A stretch of 64,000 nucleotides of DNA. It comes from Candidatus Celerinatantimonas neptuna. Its GTDB lineage: Bacteria; Pseudomonadota; Gammaproteobacteria; Enterobacterales; Celerinatantimonadaceae. The translations under genes and the position numbers were made by a program. The stretch covers positions 1,662,001 through 1,726,000 of the forward strand of contig OU461276.1 in assembly GCA_911810475.1 (NCBI GenBank). Direction: 5' to 3'. Each line of letters starts with the position of its first letter. Positions within the stretch are counted from its first letter, which is position 1. Shown here piece after piece: positions 46,362-55,223 of this stretch. The notes beneath the pieces are model-generated. The model worked only from the letters and a program-made list of their open reading frames with translations. It had not been told where the DNA came from and made no database searches.

Positions 46362-47174
46362 ATGCGAATAGTCCAATTGAGCGATATGCACTTTTGTGCA
46401 GCCGGGGAGCGGCTATATGAAAGTATTGATATCAATGCACGCAATGCCGATATCATTCATCAACTGAATTCGTTTCCTGATCCTATCGATGCGGTGGTGA
46501 TTACGGGGGATATTGCAGATGAAGGGTCTTCTGCTCAATATCAACAGGTCGAGCGGGTTCTCTCTTATTTACAGGCTCCTGTTTATATTATTAATGGCAA
46601 TCATGATCATCGTGAGAATTTTATTGAAGGGCTTTGTGGAGTTTGTCCTTTATTAAAGCAAGATGAGCCGGTTCGATATGCTGTAGATACTCATTCAAGT
46701 CGAATGCTTTTTATTGATTCCTCAGTGGCGGGTGAAACATGGGGACGAGTGAGTACTGATCAGATTGACTGGCTGGAAAGTCAGATGGCGACAACGGACA
46801 AAACAGTGGTCGTCTTCTTGCATCATCCGCCACTATCGATGAATTCGGCACATATGGACCCGATTAGCTGTAAAAATGGCGATATGCTATTGGCATTAGC
46901 GGATCGTTATTCTCATTTTACAGGGGTCTATTGCGGTCATAATCACTGTTTATCAATTACGCAGTATCGTCAGCTTGTCATTGCTGTTGCGCCAGCCTGT
47001 TCTGTTCAGATCCCGGTATATCAGAATAACGCTACCCCGCTTTATCGGTTTAGCGAACCGGCCTGTTTGATTCATTCGGTCACTGATGATGGCCGCTGGG
47101 TGAGTTATCAGCATAGTTTCGATATTCATTATGGTGAGCGTCAGTTCCCCTGGGTTCGTCGGGGGAGTTGCTGA
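46362..47174 (+). CDS. gpdQ: GpdQ-like glycerophosphodiesterase (metallophosphoesterase)
   Basis: 270-aa binuclear metallophosphoesterase. Metal-binding motifs: SDMHF (Asp8, His10), TGDIADE, NGNHDHR, VFLHHPPL and CGHNHCL. The sequence closely resembles GpdQ of Enterobacter aerogenes in length and in shared stretches such as QLN, GNHD, MDPI-C-NG and GHNH-L--TQYRQ, so it probably hydrolyses glycerophosphodiesters. A CpdA-type cyclic-AMP role is less likely given the downstream ugp-like transporter. It overlaps that transporter's ATPase gene by 1 bp. Confidence 0.85.
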   Translation: MRIVQLSDMHFCAAGERLYESIDINARNADIIHQLNSFPDPIDAVVITGDIADEGSSAQYQQVERVLSYLQAPVYIINGNHDHRENFIEGLCGVCPLLKQDEPVRYAVDTHSSRMLFIDSSVAGETWGRVSTDQIDWLESQMATTDKTVVVFLHHPPLSMNSAHMDPISCKNGDMLLALADRYSHFTGVYCGHNHCLSITQYRQLVIAVAPACSVQIPVYQNNATPLYRFSEPACLIHSVTDDGRWVSYQHSFDIHYGERQFPWVRRGSC

Positions 47175-48250
47175 TGAGTCGGGTCGTTTTAGATAAAATC
47201 AAAAAGAATTTTGGTGATACAACCGTTCTTAAAGAGCTGACTTTACGTATCGAAGATGGTGAGTTTTTAGTCCTTGTCGGCGCATCTGGCTGCGGGAAAT
47301 CAACATTATTGCGGATTGTTGCCGGGCTGGAAAAAGCATCTGAAGGTGAGCTGATTTGTGATGATGAAGTCATTACAGATAGTTCTCCCAGAGAGCGTAA
47401 CTTTTCGATGATTTTTCAAAGTTATGCCCTATTTCCGCATATGTCGGTCGAGCAGAATATTACTTTTGGTATGCGCGTGCGCGGTGAAAATTTGCGTCAG
47501 AATCGTGAGTTAGTGGCTCAAACGGTTGAAATGTTGCAGCTTGAATCATTATTGAAGCGGCGGCCTAAAGCTTTGTCTGGTGGGCAAAGGCAACGGGTGG
47601 CAATGGCCAGGGCAATTGTTCGTAATCCCAGACTATTTTTGATGGATGAGCCTCTTTCAAATCTGGATGCTAAGTTACGCCATGATGTCCGTAATGGGAT
47701 TATGGCGCTCCATCAACGACTGAAAACAACAACGATTTATGTGACGCACGATCAGATCGAAGCAATGACGATGGCGGATCGGATTGTGGTGCTTGATCAG
47801 GGGCAAATTCAGCAGATTGGCACACCTGAACAATTGTATCGCCAGCCAGATAATCTATTTGTGGCTCGTTTTATCGGTTCACCCAGTATGAATTTATGGC
47901 ATCGGGAACTTATTGCAGAGCAACTTCATTTCGCTGGCTGGCATCAGTCATTTCGCTCTCATTGTATTCCTGATTCGGTATGGATTGGGATTCGTCCTGA
48001 GCATATAAAGCTAGGTGCGGGGAATGATTCGCGATGCCAATTGACCGGTAGGCTCGAACGATGTGAGCTACTTGGGCATGTCCAGTTACTGCATCTGGAA
48101 ACGTCTTTAGGATCGTTACAGATGTTTTGTGAAAATGAAGCGACGTTACCTGAATTGGGTGACACGTTAATCTGTCACTTTTTGCCAGAACGGATTCATC
48201 TGTTTTCTGGTGCTACTGAACAACGGATATCCGACAAGGACCTTTTATGA
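47174..48250 (+). CDS. ugpC: ABC transporter ATPase, UgpC/MalK type
   Basis: 358-aa ATP-binding subunit. Walker A GASGCGKSTLL (about residues 36-46), signature LSGGQRQRVAMARA, Walker B LFLMDEPLSNLDA, switch His in VTHDQIEAM, and a C-terminal TOBE-like regulatory domain. It energises import of a sn-glycerol-3-phosphate-type substrate, judging by the neighbours. It overlaps gpdQ and ugpB ends by 1 and 4 bp. Confidence 0.88.
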   Translation: MSRVVLDKIKKNFGDTTVLKELTLRIEDGEFLVLVGASGCGKSTLLRIVAGLEKASEGELICDDEVITDSSPRERNFSMIFQSYALFPHMSVEQNITFGMRVRGENLRQNRELVAQTVEMLQLESLLKRRPKALSGGQRQRVAMARAIVRNPRLFLMDEPLSNLDAKLRHDVRNGIMALHQRLKTTTIYVTHDQIEAMTMADRIVVLDQGQIQQIGTPEQLYRQPDNLFVARFIGSPSMNLWHRELIAEQLHFAGWHQSFRSHCIPDSVWIGIRPEHIKLGAGNDSRCQLTGRLERCELLGHVQLLHLETSLGSLQMFCENEATLPELGDTLICHFLPERIHLFSGATEQRISDKDLL

Positions 48251-49554
48251 AAATGCATGCTTTAATTGCTGCGGTTATCGCGGCCGGCTCTGTGTCGTCT
48301 GCATTTGCGGCGACGCATATTGATATGATGTTTCCTGCGCCGGTTGATGGGAAGCTGACGGTTGAGATGAACAAAATTATTCGTCATTTCAACCGTGACC
48401 ATAAAGATATTAAAGTTCGGCCAATTTTTACTGGAAGTTATGATACAACCAAACAGAAGGCAGAAGCCGCAGCTAAAGCAGGACATCCACCGGCATTGGT
48501 GATTATGTCTGCAAACTATACAGTTGATTTAGCCATTAATGGTGAAATTTTGCCGATGAAAGCGTTGTTTAAATATGGTCCTGACAAAAATGCGACCCGC
48601 TTTTTGAAAACAAATTTCTGGAAGGCGGTTCAGAAGAATGCGATGTACCAGGGCAAGGCGTATGCCATGCCGTTTCATAACTCGACCCCGGTTCTTTACT
48701 ACAACAAAGACTTGTTTAAGAAAGCCGGAATTTCGCATCCCCCTCAGACATGGCAAGAGCTCCGTGAAGATGCGCGTAAATTGACCGATCATGACCACGG
48801 ACGATGGGGAATTATGCTGCCATCGACCAATAATGACTATGGTGGTTGGGTGCTCTCTTCTTTTGTACATGCCAACGGTGGGTATTTTAACAATCCGGAT
48901 TACCCAGGTGAAGTTTACTATAATTCGGTTACGACGATTGGGGCTTTATCCTTGTATAAGAATTTGATTTTCAAAGATAAAACGATGCCCAAAGGGGTGC
49001 TTGATGCCAAGCAGATCGATGCTCAGTTCCTGTCAGGGCGCCTTGGTATGACCGTTATGTCGACCGGTTCACTCGGATTTATTCGCTCTCACGCTAAGTC
49101 ATTTCATTTAGGTGTTGCGATGCTGCCCAAAAACGTACGTCGGGGCGTTATTATTGGCGGTGCATCATTGGTCTCATTTAAAGGAATTAGCGATGCCCAG
49201 AAAAAAGCGGCGTATACATTGCTTCGCTATTTGATTAGTCCGAAGATTAATGGCCAATGGTCTCGTTTTACCGGTTATTTTTCACCACGTAAAGCGGCTT
49301 ATGATACTCCGGAAATGAAGTCGTATCTGGCGAAACATCCACATGCTTTGGTTGCTTTCCATCAGCTCAAATATGCATATCCCTGGTATTCAACCTATGA
49401 AACGGTGGCTGTTCGCCAGGCGATGGAAAATCAGTTAGCAGCGGTGATCTCAAGTGCCAACGTTACGCCAAAACAGGCGGCTGAAACAGCGCAGAAAACC
49501 GCTGATCGCATTTTAGCACCCTATCAAAAACAGACTGCTCTGAATCAGCAGTAA
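48247..49554 (+). CDS. ugpB: Periplasmic binding protein, UgpB type
   Basis: 435-aa solute-binding protein of the family-1 (CUT1) class with signal peptide cleaved after SAFA (about residue 21). Like UgpB it binds glycerol-3-phosphate or glycerophosphodiesters: segments such as AMPFHNSTPVLYYNKDLFKKAG and GGWVLSSFVHANGG match UgpB. It starts 4 bp before the ATPase stop. A hairpin downstream may raise its level relative to the permeases. Confidence 0.87.
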   Translation: MKMHALIAAVIAAGSVSSAFAATHIDMMFPAPVDGKLTVEMNKIIRHFNRDHKDIKVRPIFTGSYDTTKQKAEAAAKAGHPPALVIMSANYTVDLAINGEILPMKALFKYGPDKNATRFLKTNFWKAVQKNAMYQGKAYAMPFHNSTPVLYYNKDLFKKAGISHPPQTWQELREDARKLTDHDHGRWGIMLPSTNNDYGGWVLSSFVHANGGYFNNPDYPGEVYYNSVTTIGALSLYKNLIFKDKTMPKGVLDAKQIDAQFLSGRLGMTVMSTGSLGFIRSHAKSFHLGVAMLPKNVRRGVIIGGASLVSFKGISDAQKKAAYTLLRYLISPKINGQWSRFTGYFSPRKAAYDTPEMKSYLAKHPHALVAFHQLKYAYPWYSTYETVAVRQAMENQLAAVISSANVTPKQAAETAQKTADRILAPYQKQTALNQQ

Positions 49555-49556
49555 TT

Positions 49557-49585
49557 AAAACAGGCCCTTTTCAGGGGCTGTTTTC
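49557..49585 (+). terminator. Hairpin between ugpB and ugpA
   Basis: AAAACAG...CTGTTTT arms plus an inner CCC/GGG, with one internal mismatch, followed by a T-containing stretch 30 bp after ugpB. It resembles a leaky terminator that gives more binding protein than permease, an arrangement common in ABC operons. Confidence 0.65.
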
Positions 49586-49677
49586 TTTGGTGGGTTTTGT
49601 TTGGCTGCAATGAAAAAGGTTCAAATGAAAATATCACTAAAGTTAAATAGACCCTGCGGGCTTTTTGAGGAGAGCTC

Positions 49678-50550
49678 ATGGGTTCGCGTGTTCGTCCATA
49701 TCTGTTAATGCTGCCGACATTGATTTTTTTAGGGTTATTTACTTACCTGCCATTGGTACGTTCGATTTTTGATAGCCTGTACGATACCCGGTTGACCGAA
49801 CATACCGTGTTTTCCGGGTGGGGAAACTATCAACGGTTATTTACCGATCCGGTTTTCTGGACAGCCTGTTATAACAATGTGCTTTATATTTTGATGACGT
49901 TGATCCCTAGTTTGTTATTGGCATTAGGGCTTGCTTTGATTCTGACCCGGAATAATCGTTTTAACCAATTTCTGCGGGCTGTGATTTTTATGCCGATGGT
50001 GCTGCCTTTGGTGAGTGTTGCGACACTGTTCCTTTTTGTTTATTTACCGTCTATCGGTTTGCTTGATTACTACTTAAGTCAGATATTTGGGTGGATGAAT
50101 AATAACTATCTGGGACTTAAGAGCAGTGCGCTTATTTCATTAGCGGTGTTAGGTGTCTGGAAATTTACCGGTTATTACATGCTTTTTTTCCTGGCGGGAT
50201 TACAGGCGATTCCTGATGATGTGAAAGAAGCCGCCCGGATGGAAGGTGCCAATTGCTTTCAGGTGTTCTGGCATGTCACTTTGCCACTGCTGCGCCCGAC
50301 GATTAACTTTGTGGTAACCATTGCCTTTATTTACGCTGTGACCCAGATTGATCATGTGGCTGTGATGACTCAGGGGGGGCCGGATCAGGCAACTAATACA
50401 CTCCTGTATTACATTACCCAATTAGCGACTCAAACCAATGATTATGGTAAAGCATCTGCTGCAACGTTAGTGATGCTTGTGGTGCTGTTAGGCGTGACGG
50501 TGGTTAATTTACGGTTGCTGGAGAAAGGGACTCATTATGCGCATCATTAA
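49678..50550 (+). CDS. ugpA: ABC transporter permease, UgpA type
   Basis: 290-aa inner-membrane permease, six helices, with the ATPase-contact EAA loop (EAARMEGANCFQVFWHVTLPLL). It is separated from ugpB by 123 bp including a leaky-terminator-like hairpin, and GAGGAGAG precedes the ATG. It pairs with ugpE, which it overlaps by 14 bp. Confidence 0.88.
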   Translation: MGSRVRPYLLMLPTLIFLGLFTYLPLVRSIFDSLYDTRLTEHTVFSGWGNYQRLFTDPVFWTACYNNVLYILMTLIPSLLLALGLALILTRNNRFNQFLRAVIFMPMVLPLVSVATLFLFVYLPSIGLLDYYLSQIFGWMNNNYLGLKSSALISLAVLGVWKFTGYYMLFFLAGLQAIPDDVKEAARMEGANCFQVFWHVTLPLLRPTINFVVTIAFIYAVTQIDHVAVMTQGGPDQATNTLLYYITQLATQTNDYGKASAATLVMLVVLLGVTVVNLRLLEKGTHYAHH

Positions 50551-51373
50551 AGCAATACCTGTTGGAGTCTGGCTTGGCATTTTACTTTTAAGTTGCCTGG
50601 CAATTTTGTGGCTATCCCCGATATTGTGGATGGTTAAATCTTCTTTTGGCGAAACCCTTTTTAATGGGCAGATGGCATCATTGATTCCAAATACGCCGTT
50701 TACACTGAGCCATTTTAAGGAGGCATGGGAGAGTGCTGACTGGATCCAGTTGTATGCGAATACTCTGTTTTTTACGTTTGGGACACTGGTTGTCCAGTTA
50801 GTGGCAATCACCATTGTTGGCTATGTTTTCGCCTATTATGAGTTTGCCGGAAAGCAATTTCTGTTTTATGGCTTTTTAATGCAGATGATGATTATGCCAG
50901 TGATGGTGATGGTGCCTAATTTGCTAACCTTAAAATCGATGGGGCTGCTGGATACATTAATTGGGGCAATGATGCCTTATTTTGCATCAGGGATCGGAAT
51001 TTTTCTGATGCGCCAGACCTTTTTAAATATCCCTAAAGAACTGGAAGATGCTGCTATTTTGGAAGGGGCCTGCTGGTGGCAGGTGATTTGGTATGTGTTG
51101 CTTCCTATGGCAAGACCCGCAATGCTGGCATTTGCTGTAGTGAGTGTGACGTATCACTGGAATGAATATCTGTGGCCTTTGATGGTCTTAAGTGATCCCA
51201 GCAAACAGTTGCTGACGATTGGACTGGTTTCATTTGCGATGGGAGCAGAATCAGGGGGGGATTGGGGGCTGGTGAGTGCGGGTACATTAATGGTTTGCGC
51301 TCCTTTGGTGATTGCTTTTCTGTTATTTCAGAAGCAGTTTATACGCAGTTTCGGTTTCTCAGGAATTAAATAA
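50537..51373 (+). CDS. ugpE: ABC transporter permease, UgpE type
   Basis: 278-aa permease with six predicted helices and the EAA loop EDAAILEGACWWQVIWYVLLP. It forms the translocation pore with the ugpA product. It is the last gene of the gpdQ-ugpCBAE set. The order differs from E. coli ugpBAECQ, where a GlpQ-type phosphodiesterase is used. Confidence 0.88.
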   Translation: MRIIKAIPVGVWLGILLLSCLAILWLSPILWMVKSSFGETLFNGQMASLIPNTPFTLSHFKEAWESADWIQLYANTLFFTFGTLVVQLVAITIVGYVFAYYEFAGKQFLFYGFLMQMMIMPVMVMVPNLLTLKSMGLLDTLIGAMMPYFASGIGIFLMRQTFLNIPKELEDAAILEGACWWQVIWYVLLPMARPAMLAFAVVSVTYHWNEYLWPLMVLSDPSKQLLTIGLVSFAMGAESGGDWGLVSAGTLMVCAPLVIAFLLFQKQFIRSFGFSGIK

Positions 51374-51378
51374 CCTCA

Positions 51379-51407
51379 ATTCGGGAAACGGCTTTTTTAC
51401 CCGAATT
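51379..51407. terminator. Hairpin between ugpE and the polygalacturonase gene
   Basis: AATTCGGG (51379-51386) and CCCGAATT (51400-51407) form an 8-bp stem in the gap between convergent genes. No long T run follows, so it is a modest terminator candidate for either direction. Confidence 0.5.
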
Positions 51408-51471
51408 AAGATTGTCTTCTCCGACTTAGTTACACTTGCTTCAAGTCGGGGGATGTTTCTTTTATCGATGA

Positions 51472-53274
51472 TTAATCTACGGTTTTACCATCGACAGTTA
51501 CCGAATCTACCTCACTGAATTTCCAAGCAGTTTTGCCTTTTTTTAGATTGGTAAAAACAACCTGATTAAAGTGGCTATTTTTTAGATCGTTAATATCGGT
51601 TGGCATCACATTATCGAGTTTCACATCATCAAAATTGATTTGTTTATTCCAGATATTATGTGTGCTGTCACCGGTTATTTTAATGGAAGGTTTTTTACCG
51701 GTTGTTCCTGCAACAGTCACATGGCGAACCTCAAAATCTTCAAAGTGAGCTGATGTTTTCGCTGCCGGATAATCTATCGATGCATTTGAGTCACTATATT
51801 TGAGCGTGACAATGACGGCATTGCGAACCAGATTGGCCATTGCTGTATTGCGAAAAACAATTTGGCTGGCTCCACCGCCAATGACTTTACTACTTTTAGC
51901 TCGAAGGCCAATATTTGAGCCGTCTACCACATTGTTTTCAGCCAGAATATTGGTGATGGTTGCTCCGGTATGACTTCCTATAACGACAGCTCCATGGCCG
52001 TGATGGAAGAAGTTGTTAAATAACCAAGCTTGTTTCATCGCGGGTTGTTTTGTCGCAAGTTGTCCGGTTCCTGCTGCAAAATTGATGCTATCGTCCCCGG
52101 TATCAAAGTAGCTGTTGAAAACCATTGCATTGCTACTGTTTCCCAGCTCAATGCCGTCACCATTGTTGGCATCATAGGTTCTGAAAGTTACCCCATTTAC
52201 GGCGATATTTTTACTGGTTAACACCATGATGCCATGATTAGCCGGATTTTGGACGGTAATGCCAGCAATATAAAGGTGGTTGACGCCCCTTAAGGTCATC
52301 AGGCTAGAGCGCATCTGTCCATAGGCAATTTTAAGAGATAAGCCATCGGTGATGGCTTGATCAACTTGGTTTTTAGCCAGTATCCCATCTTTTTTATAGC
52401 GGCTTCTGTTGCTTTTCAGATAGTTAGGATGAGTTTGATTTAATGTATCTTTGTAGGTACTGCTGCTGTGTTTCCAACCATTGCCGTCAATGACTCCATG
52501 TCCAACGATACGAATGTTATTAAATGTACCTGCTTTACGATTCGTTGAATCAATGGCATTGATAAGTGATGCTGGACGCTTTGTTTTGGAATATGTGTAC
52601 AGTTTATAGGTTGAGGGATAATCACTGGCATTGGTTGAACCCAGCAAAATAGCTCCTTTAGCCAGATACAAAGTCATATTACTTTTAAGATATAAGGCGC
52701 CGGTTTTAAATGTCCCCTTAGGAATAAGGACTTCACAATTATCATTGGTACAGGCATTGATGGCATTTTGAATTTCATCGGTGTTGAGTGTTTTCCCGTC
52801 CCCCTTGGCTCCGAAATTTGTGATATTTAGGACTGTCGGCTTGGCTGTAGTCGTAACAGTAATGGATTGACTCAGCGGTGAGTAGTTCCCTTTTTTATCA
52901 ACGGCTCTCACTTGAAATTGATAAGAGTGACTGGGTTTGAGATTATCGATTGTGGCACTTTCCCAGACAATTTGTTTGGCAAAATCTGTGCTGTCACGTT
53001 TATAAAATGCGTCAATATAAGCCCTGGCCGGGGCGTGTTGTTTACTACTTTTTAAGGCAGTGGCGACGACTTTGTTATTCTGGAGAATTCGATAATCTGC
53101 TATCTGAGACGTATTTGCTGGCGCTTTCCATGTGAGTACGATGCTGTGGGCATCCGAAGATAAAGGTGGAACCTGAAGTTTTTGTGGTGCGGTGAGAGTT
53201 GCTGAGGCTACGCCGGAAAATGCGCAGGTGAATCCACTAATTAATAAAAGAGTGGTTTTGCTATACGTTAGCAT
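51472..53274 (-). CDS. Exo-polygalacturonase (GH28) with FN3 domain
   Basis: 600-aa secreted pectinase like PehX of Dickeya (602 aa). Signal peptide is about residues 1-26 (SGVASA). A fibronectin type III domain covers about 30-140. A GH28 beta-helix follows with NGDGIELGNSS and TGDDSINFAAG (catalytic Asp residues), HHGHGAVVIGSHTG with His, and GLRAKSS in place of the common RIK motif, as in exo enzymes. It would release di- or monogalacturonate from polygalacturonate. No other pectin genes are in the window, so it is an isolated unit. Confidence 0.85.
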   Translation of the reverse strand: MLTYSKTTLLLISGFTCAFSGVASATLTAPQKLQVPPLSSDAHSIVLTWKAPANTSQIADYRILQNNKVVATALKSSKQHAPARAYIDAFYKRDSTDFAKQIVWESATIDNLKPSHSYQFQVRAVDKKGNYSPLSQSITVTTTAKPTVLNITNFGAKGDGKTLNTDEIQNAINACTNDNCEVLIPKGTFKTGALYLKSNMTLYLAKGAILLGSTNASDYPSTYKLYTYSKTKRPASLINAIDSTNRKAGTFNNIRIVGHGVIDGNGWKHSSSTYKDTLNQTHPNYLKSNRSRYKKDGILAKNQVDQAITDGLSLKIAYGQMRSSLMTLRGVNHLYIAGITVQNPANHGIMVLTSKNIAVNGVTFRTYDANNGDGIELGNSSNAMVFNSYFDTGDDSINFAAGTGQLATKQPAMKQAWLFNNFFHHGHGAVVIGSHTGATITNILAENNVVDGSNIGLRAKSSKVIGGGASQIVFRNTAMANLVRNAVIVTLKYSDSNASIDYPAAKTSAHFEDFEVRHVTVAGTTGKKPSIKITGDSTHNIWNKQINFDDVKLDNVMPTDINDLKNSHFNQVVFTNLKKGKTAWKFSEVDSVTVDGKTVD

Positions 53275-53434
53275 CTAGATATTCCTAATTATATTATTAG
53301 ATAGTGCTCATAATATAACCAATTATATTGACAAAAATATTATTTTTGTGCGCCAGTTGGCAAAATTCATATTGACCTCAACCTGAGCTTAATCCTTAGC
53401 TGAAAAGGTCTCTTTATTCCGGGGTTAGGTTATA
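53275..53434. promoter_or_regulatory. Upstream region of the polygalacturonase gene
   Basis: 160 bp of AT-rich DNA between the polygalacturonase and frlR-like genes, both on the minus strand. It contains a perfect 17-bp palindrome, CAAAAATA-T-TATTTTTG at 53332-53348, about 58 bp upstream of the start codon, as an operator candidate. No match to the known KdgR box was found. Confidence 0.4.
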
Positions 53435-54166
53435 TTAATCGGTAGGCTGGTGGCTAAAGCGAAATGCGACCAGTTTAGGATGATTAATGGATACGAGGTA
53501 CTCGATGGGATTATGGTGCGTATCACAGATGAGTCCACGATAAACTAATGCTTGATGATCCTCGGGTAATATTAAAAAGCGGGCGTCTTCTTCGCTCAGT
53601 ATTTCCAGACGAATTTGACCACTATCACCGCCAAAATAGATATGATAGCGATTTTGTAATAGTCGGTAGAGAGAGCAACCTCCTCTTATATCATCCTCTT
53701 GTAACCCTGGGACACGTTCTGCCGGAAGATAACTGATCTCCAAACATACTGGTGTATCATCGGCTTGGCGCAGGCGTTTGATAGCAACCAAGGATTGGTT
53801 TTTTCGAATTTTAAGTAGCTCTGACATTTGTTGGCTTGCTCTGGTATAACGAAATGAGAGAAGCCGACTTTGAGGAAGTGCTCCGTTGATTTGAGTAATC
53901 CAGCTCATTCCATAACCGATAGAGGATGCAACAGGCCTTGCGACCATGGCTGGGCGGACAAAAGTGCCCTGATTCGGGCGACGTTCTAATACACCTTCTC
54001 GTTGTAATTGATCAATTGCTTTTCGAAGGGTCATTCGACTGACATGAAGCTGATTGGCCAGATATCGTTCGGCAGGTAATTTGGTTCCGGGTCGATAGTC
54101 CGGCTGTACAAGTAATTGCAAAAGCCCTTGATAAGCTCGGGATGTTGCCTGATAAAACCCATGCAT
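53435..54166 (-). CDS. GntR/HutC-family (UTRA) regulator, FrlR-like
   Basis: 243-aa regulator, the same length as E. coli FrlR. The N-terminal wHTH contains TKLPAERYLANQLHVSRMTLRKAIDQL (about residues 26-52), and the C-terminal UTRA domain binds a small ligand. It diverges from the solute-binding protein gene and lies next to frlB- and frlD-like genes, so it probably represses that set and responds to a fructosamine or its phosphate. Operator-like sequences flank its promoter. Confidence 0.8.
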   Translation of the reverse strand: MHGFYQATSRAYQGLLQLLVQPDYRPGTKLPAERYLANQLHVSRMTLRKAIDQLQREGVLERRPNQGTFVRPAMVARPVASSIGYGMSWITQINGALPQSRLLSFRYTRASQQMSELLKIRKNQSLVAIKRLRQADDTPVCLEISYLPAERVPGLQEDDIRGGCSLYRLLQNRYHIYFGGDSGQIRLEILSEEDARFLILPEDHQALVYRGLICDTHHNPIEYLVSINHPKLVAFRFSHQPTD

Positions 54167-54211
54167 TGTGTGCTCTTTTCGATCAGTTGATGGATCACTA
54201 ATTTTGTAAAA

Positions 54212-54228
54212 TGGTCTAATTTATATGA
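54212..54228. promoter_or_regulatory. Operator half-site upstream of frlR
   Basis: TGGTCTAATTTATATGA carries one good TGGTCTAA arm; the opposite arm is degenerate. It is 46 bp upstream of the frlR-like start and resembles the site at 54339-54355. Confidence 0.5.
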
Positions 54229-54338
54229 AACGGGAGGTTATGTGATCCAGAGGATATTTCTGGGAGAGTTGACGTTATATTGAGTGACCATTCCTACAAA
54301 AAGCATCTTTAACTATCGATAGACTATTATTTTGTTAT

Positions 54339-54355
54339 TGATCTAATTTAGACCA
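54339..54355. promoter_or_regulatory. Operator palindrome for the UTRA regulator
   Basis: TGATCTAATTTAGACCA is an 8+8 bp inverted repeat with one mismatch, of the TGGTCTAGACCA type recognised by HutC-subfamily GntR proteins. It lies between the divergent regulator and binding-protein genes. Confidence 0.65.
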
Positions 54356-54449
54356 TTTTTGATAATTTTGTCATTCATTATTGAATATTTTGCATCATGC
54401 TCGTATATATCCTGGAAATTATGCAGACGTTATAGATGAAGGAATATGT

Positions 54450-55223
54450 ATGAAACGAGCTGTATTTATCGTCATGACAGTTTATCTGGCGTTCGTTGCA
54501 TCGGTGGTGCAGGCGAAAGTGATTCGTATCGGTGTGGACCCAACCTATCCGCCTTTTGAATATCTTAAAGCAAATGGAAAACTAGCTGGGTTTGATATTG
54601 ATATAGGAAATGCATTGTGTGCTCAAATACATGTGAAATGTCAGTGGGTTCAAAATAGTTTTGATTCCATTATTCCGGCGCTTAAAGCCAGAAAATTTGA
54701 TGCGATTATCTCATCTCTATCCATAACAAAAACCCGTGAAAAACAGATTAGTTTTAGCGATAAAATCTTTAATACCCCGGTTCATCTGATTGCTCCCAGA
54801 GGGAGTGCTTTACGGCCAAATGCTCAATCGCTTGAAGGGAAGCGTGTCGGCGTATTGCAAGGGTCTGTGTTTGAAAGATACGCTCGTAAATACTGGCAGC
54901 CAAAAGGTGTTCAAATGATCACTTATGGTAGTTCAGAGGCTATTTTTGCTGATTTGGTAAATGGGCGTTTAGATGCAGCTCTAGATGATACTATTGTTGC
55001 TGAGCGTAGTTTTCTGACGAAGCCTCAAGGGGAAAATTTTCAGTTAGTTGGTAAACGTGTTTATGATGAAGTGATTTTTGGCCCAGGTACAGGGATCGGA
55101 TTTCGTAAGTCAAATATTCAGTTAAGGCAGCGCTTTAATCAGGCTATTACAGCCATTTTGCATAATGGAATTTATCAGAAAATTGCCCATCGGTATTTCG
55201 ATTTTAATGTCTATGGCAGTTAA
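54450..55223 (+). CDS. Periplasmic amino-acid-type binding protein
   Basis: 257-aa family-3 (polar amino acid) solute-binding protein. Signal peptide ends at VQA (about residue 25), then IRIGVDPTYPPFEYLKANGKLAGFDIDIG, the classic first motif of lysine/arginine/histidine-type binding proteins, and KTREKQISFSDKIF. ATG 54450 follows AAGGAA; the ORF start at 54381 is unlikely. No permease or ATPase gene is near, so it must use components encoded elsewhere. In the frl-like context it may bind fructosyl-amino acids such as fructoselysine. Confidence 0.8.
   Translation: MKRAVFIVMTVYLAFVASVVQAKVIRIGVDPTYPPFEYLKANGKLAGFDIDIGNALCAQIHVKCQWVQNSFDSIIPALKARKFDAIISSLSITKTREKQISFSDKIFNTPVHLIAPRGSALRPNAQSLEGKRVGVLQGSVFERYARKYWQPKGVQMITYGSSEAIFADLVNGRLDAALDDTIVAERSFLTKPQGENFQLVGKRVYDEVIFGPGTGIGFRKSNIQLRQRFNQAITAILHNGIYQKIAHRYFDFNVYGS

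Noticed and set aside
46362-47174. CpdA cyclic-AMP phosphodiesterase
   Set aside because: The fold is shared, but sequence details and the downstream ugp-like transporter fit GpdQ better.
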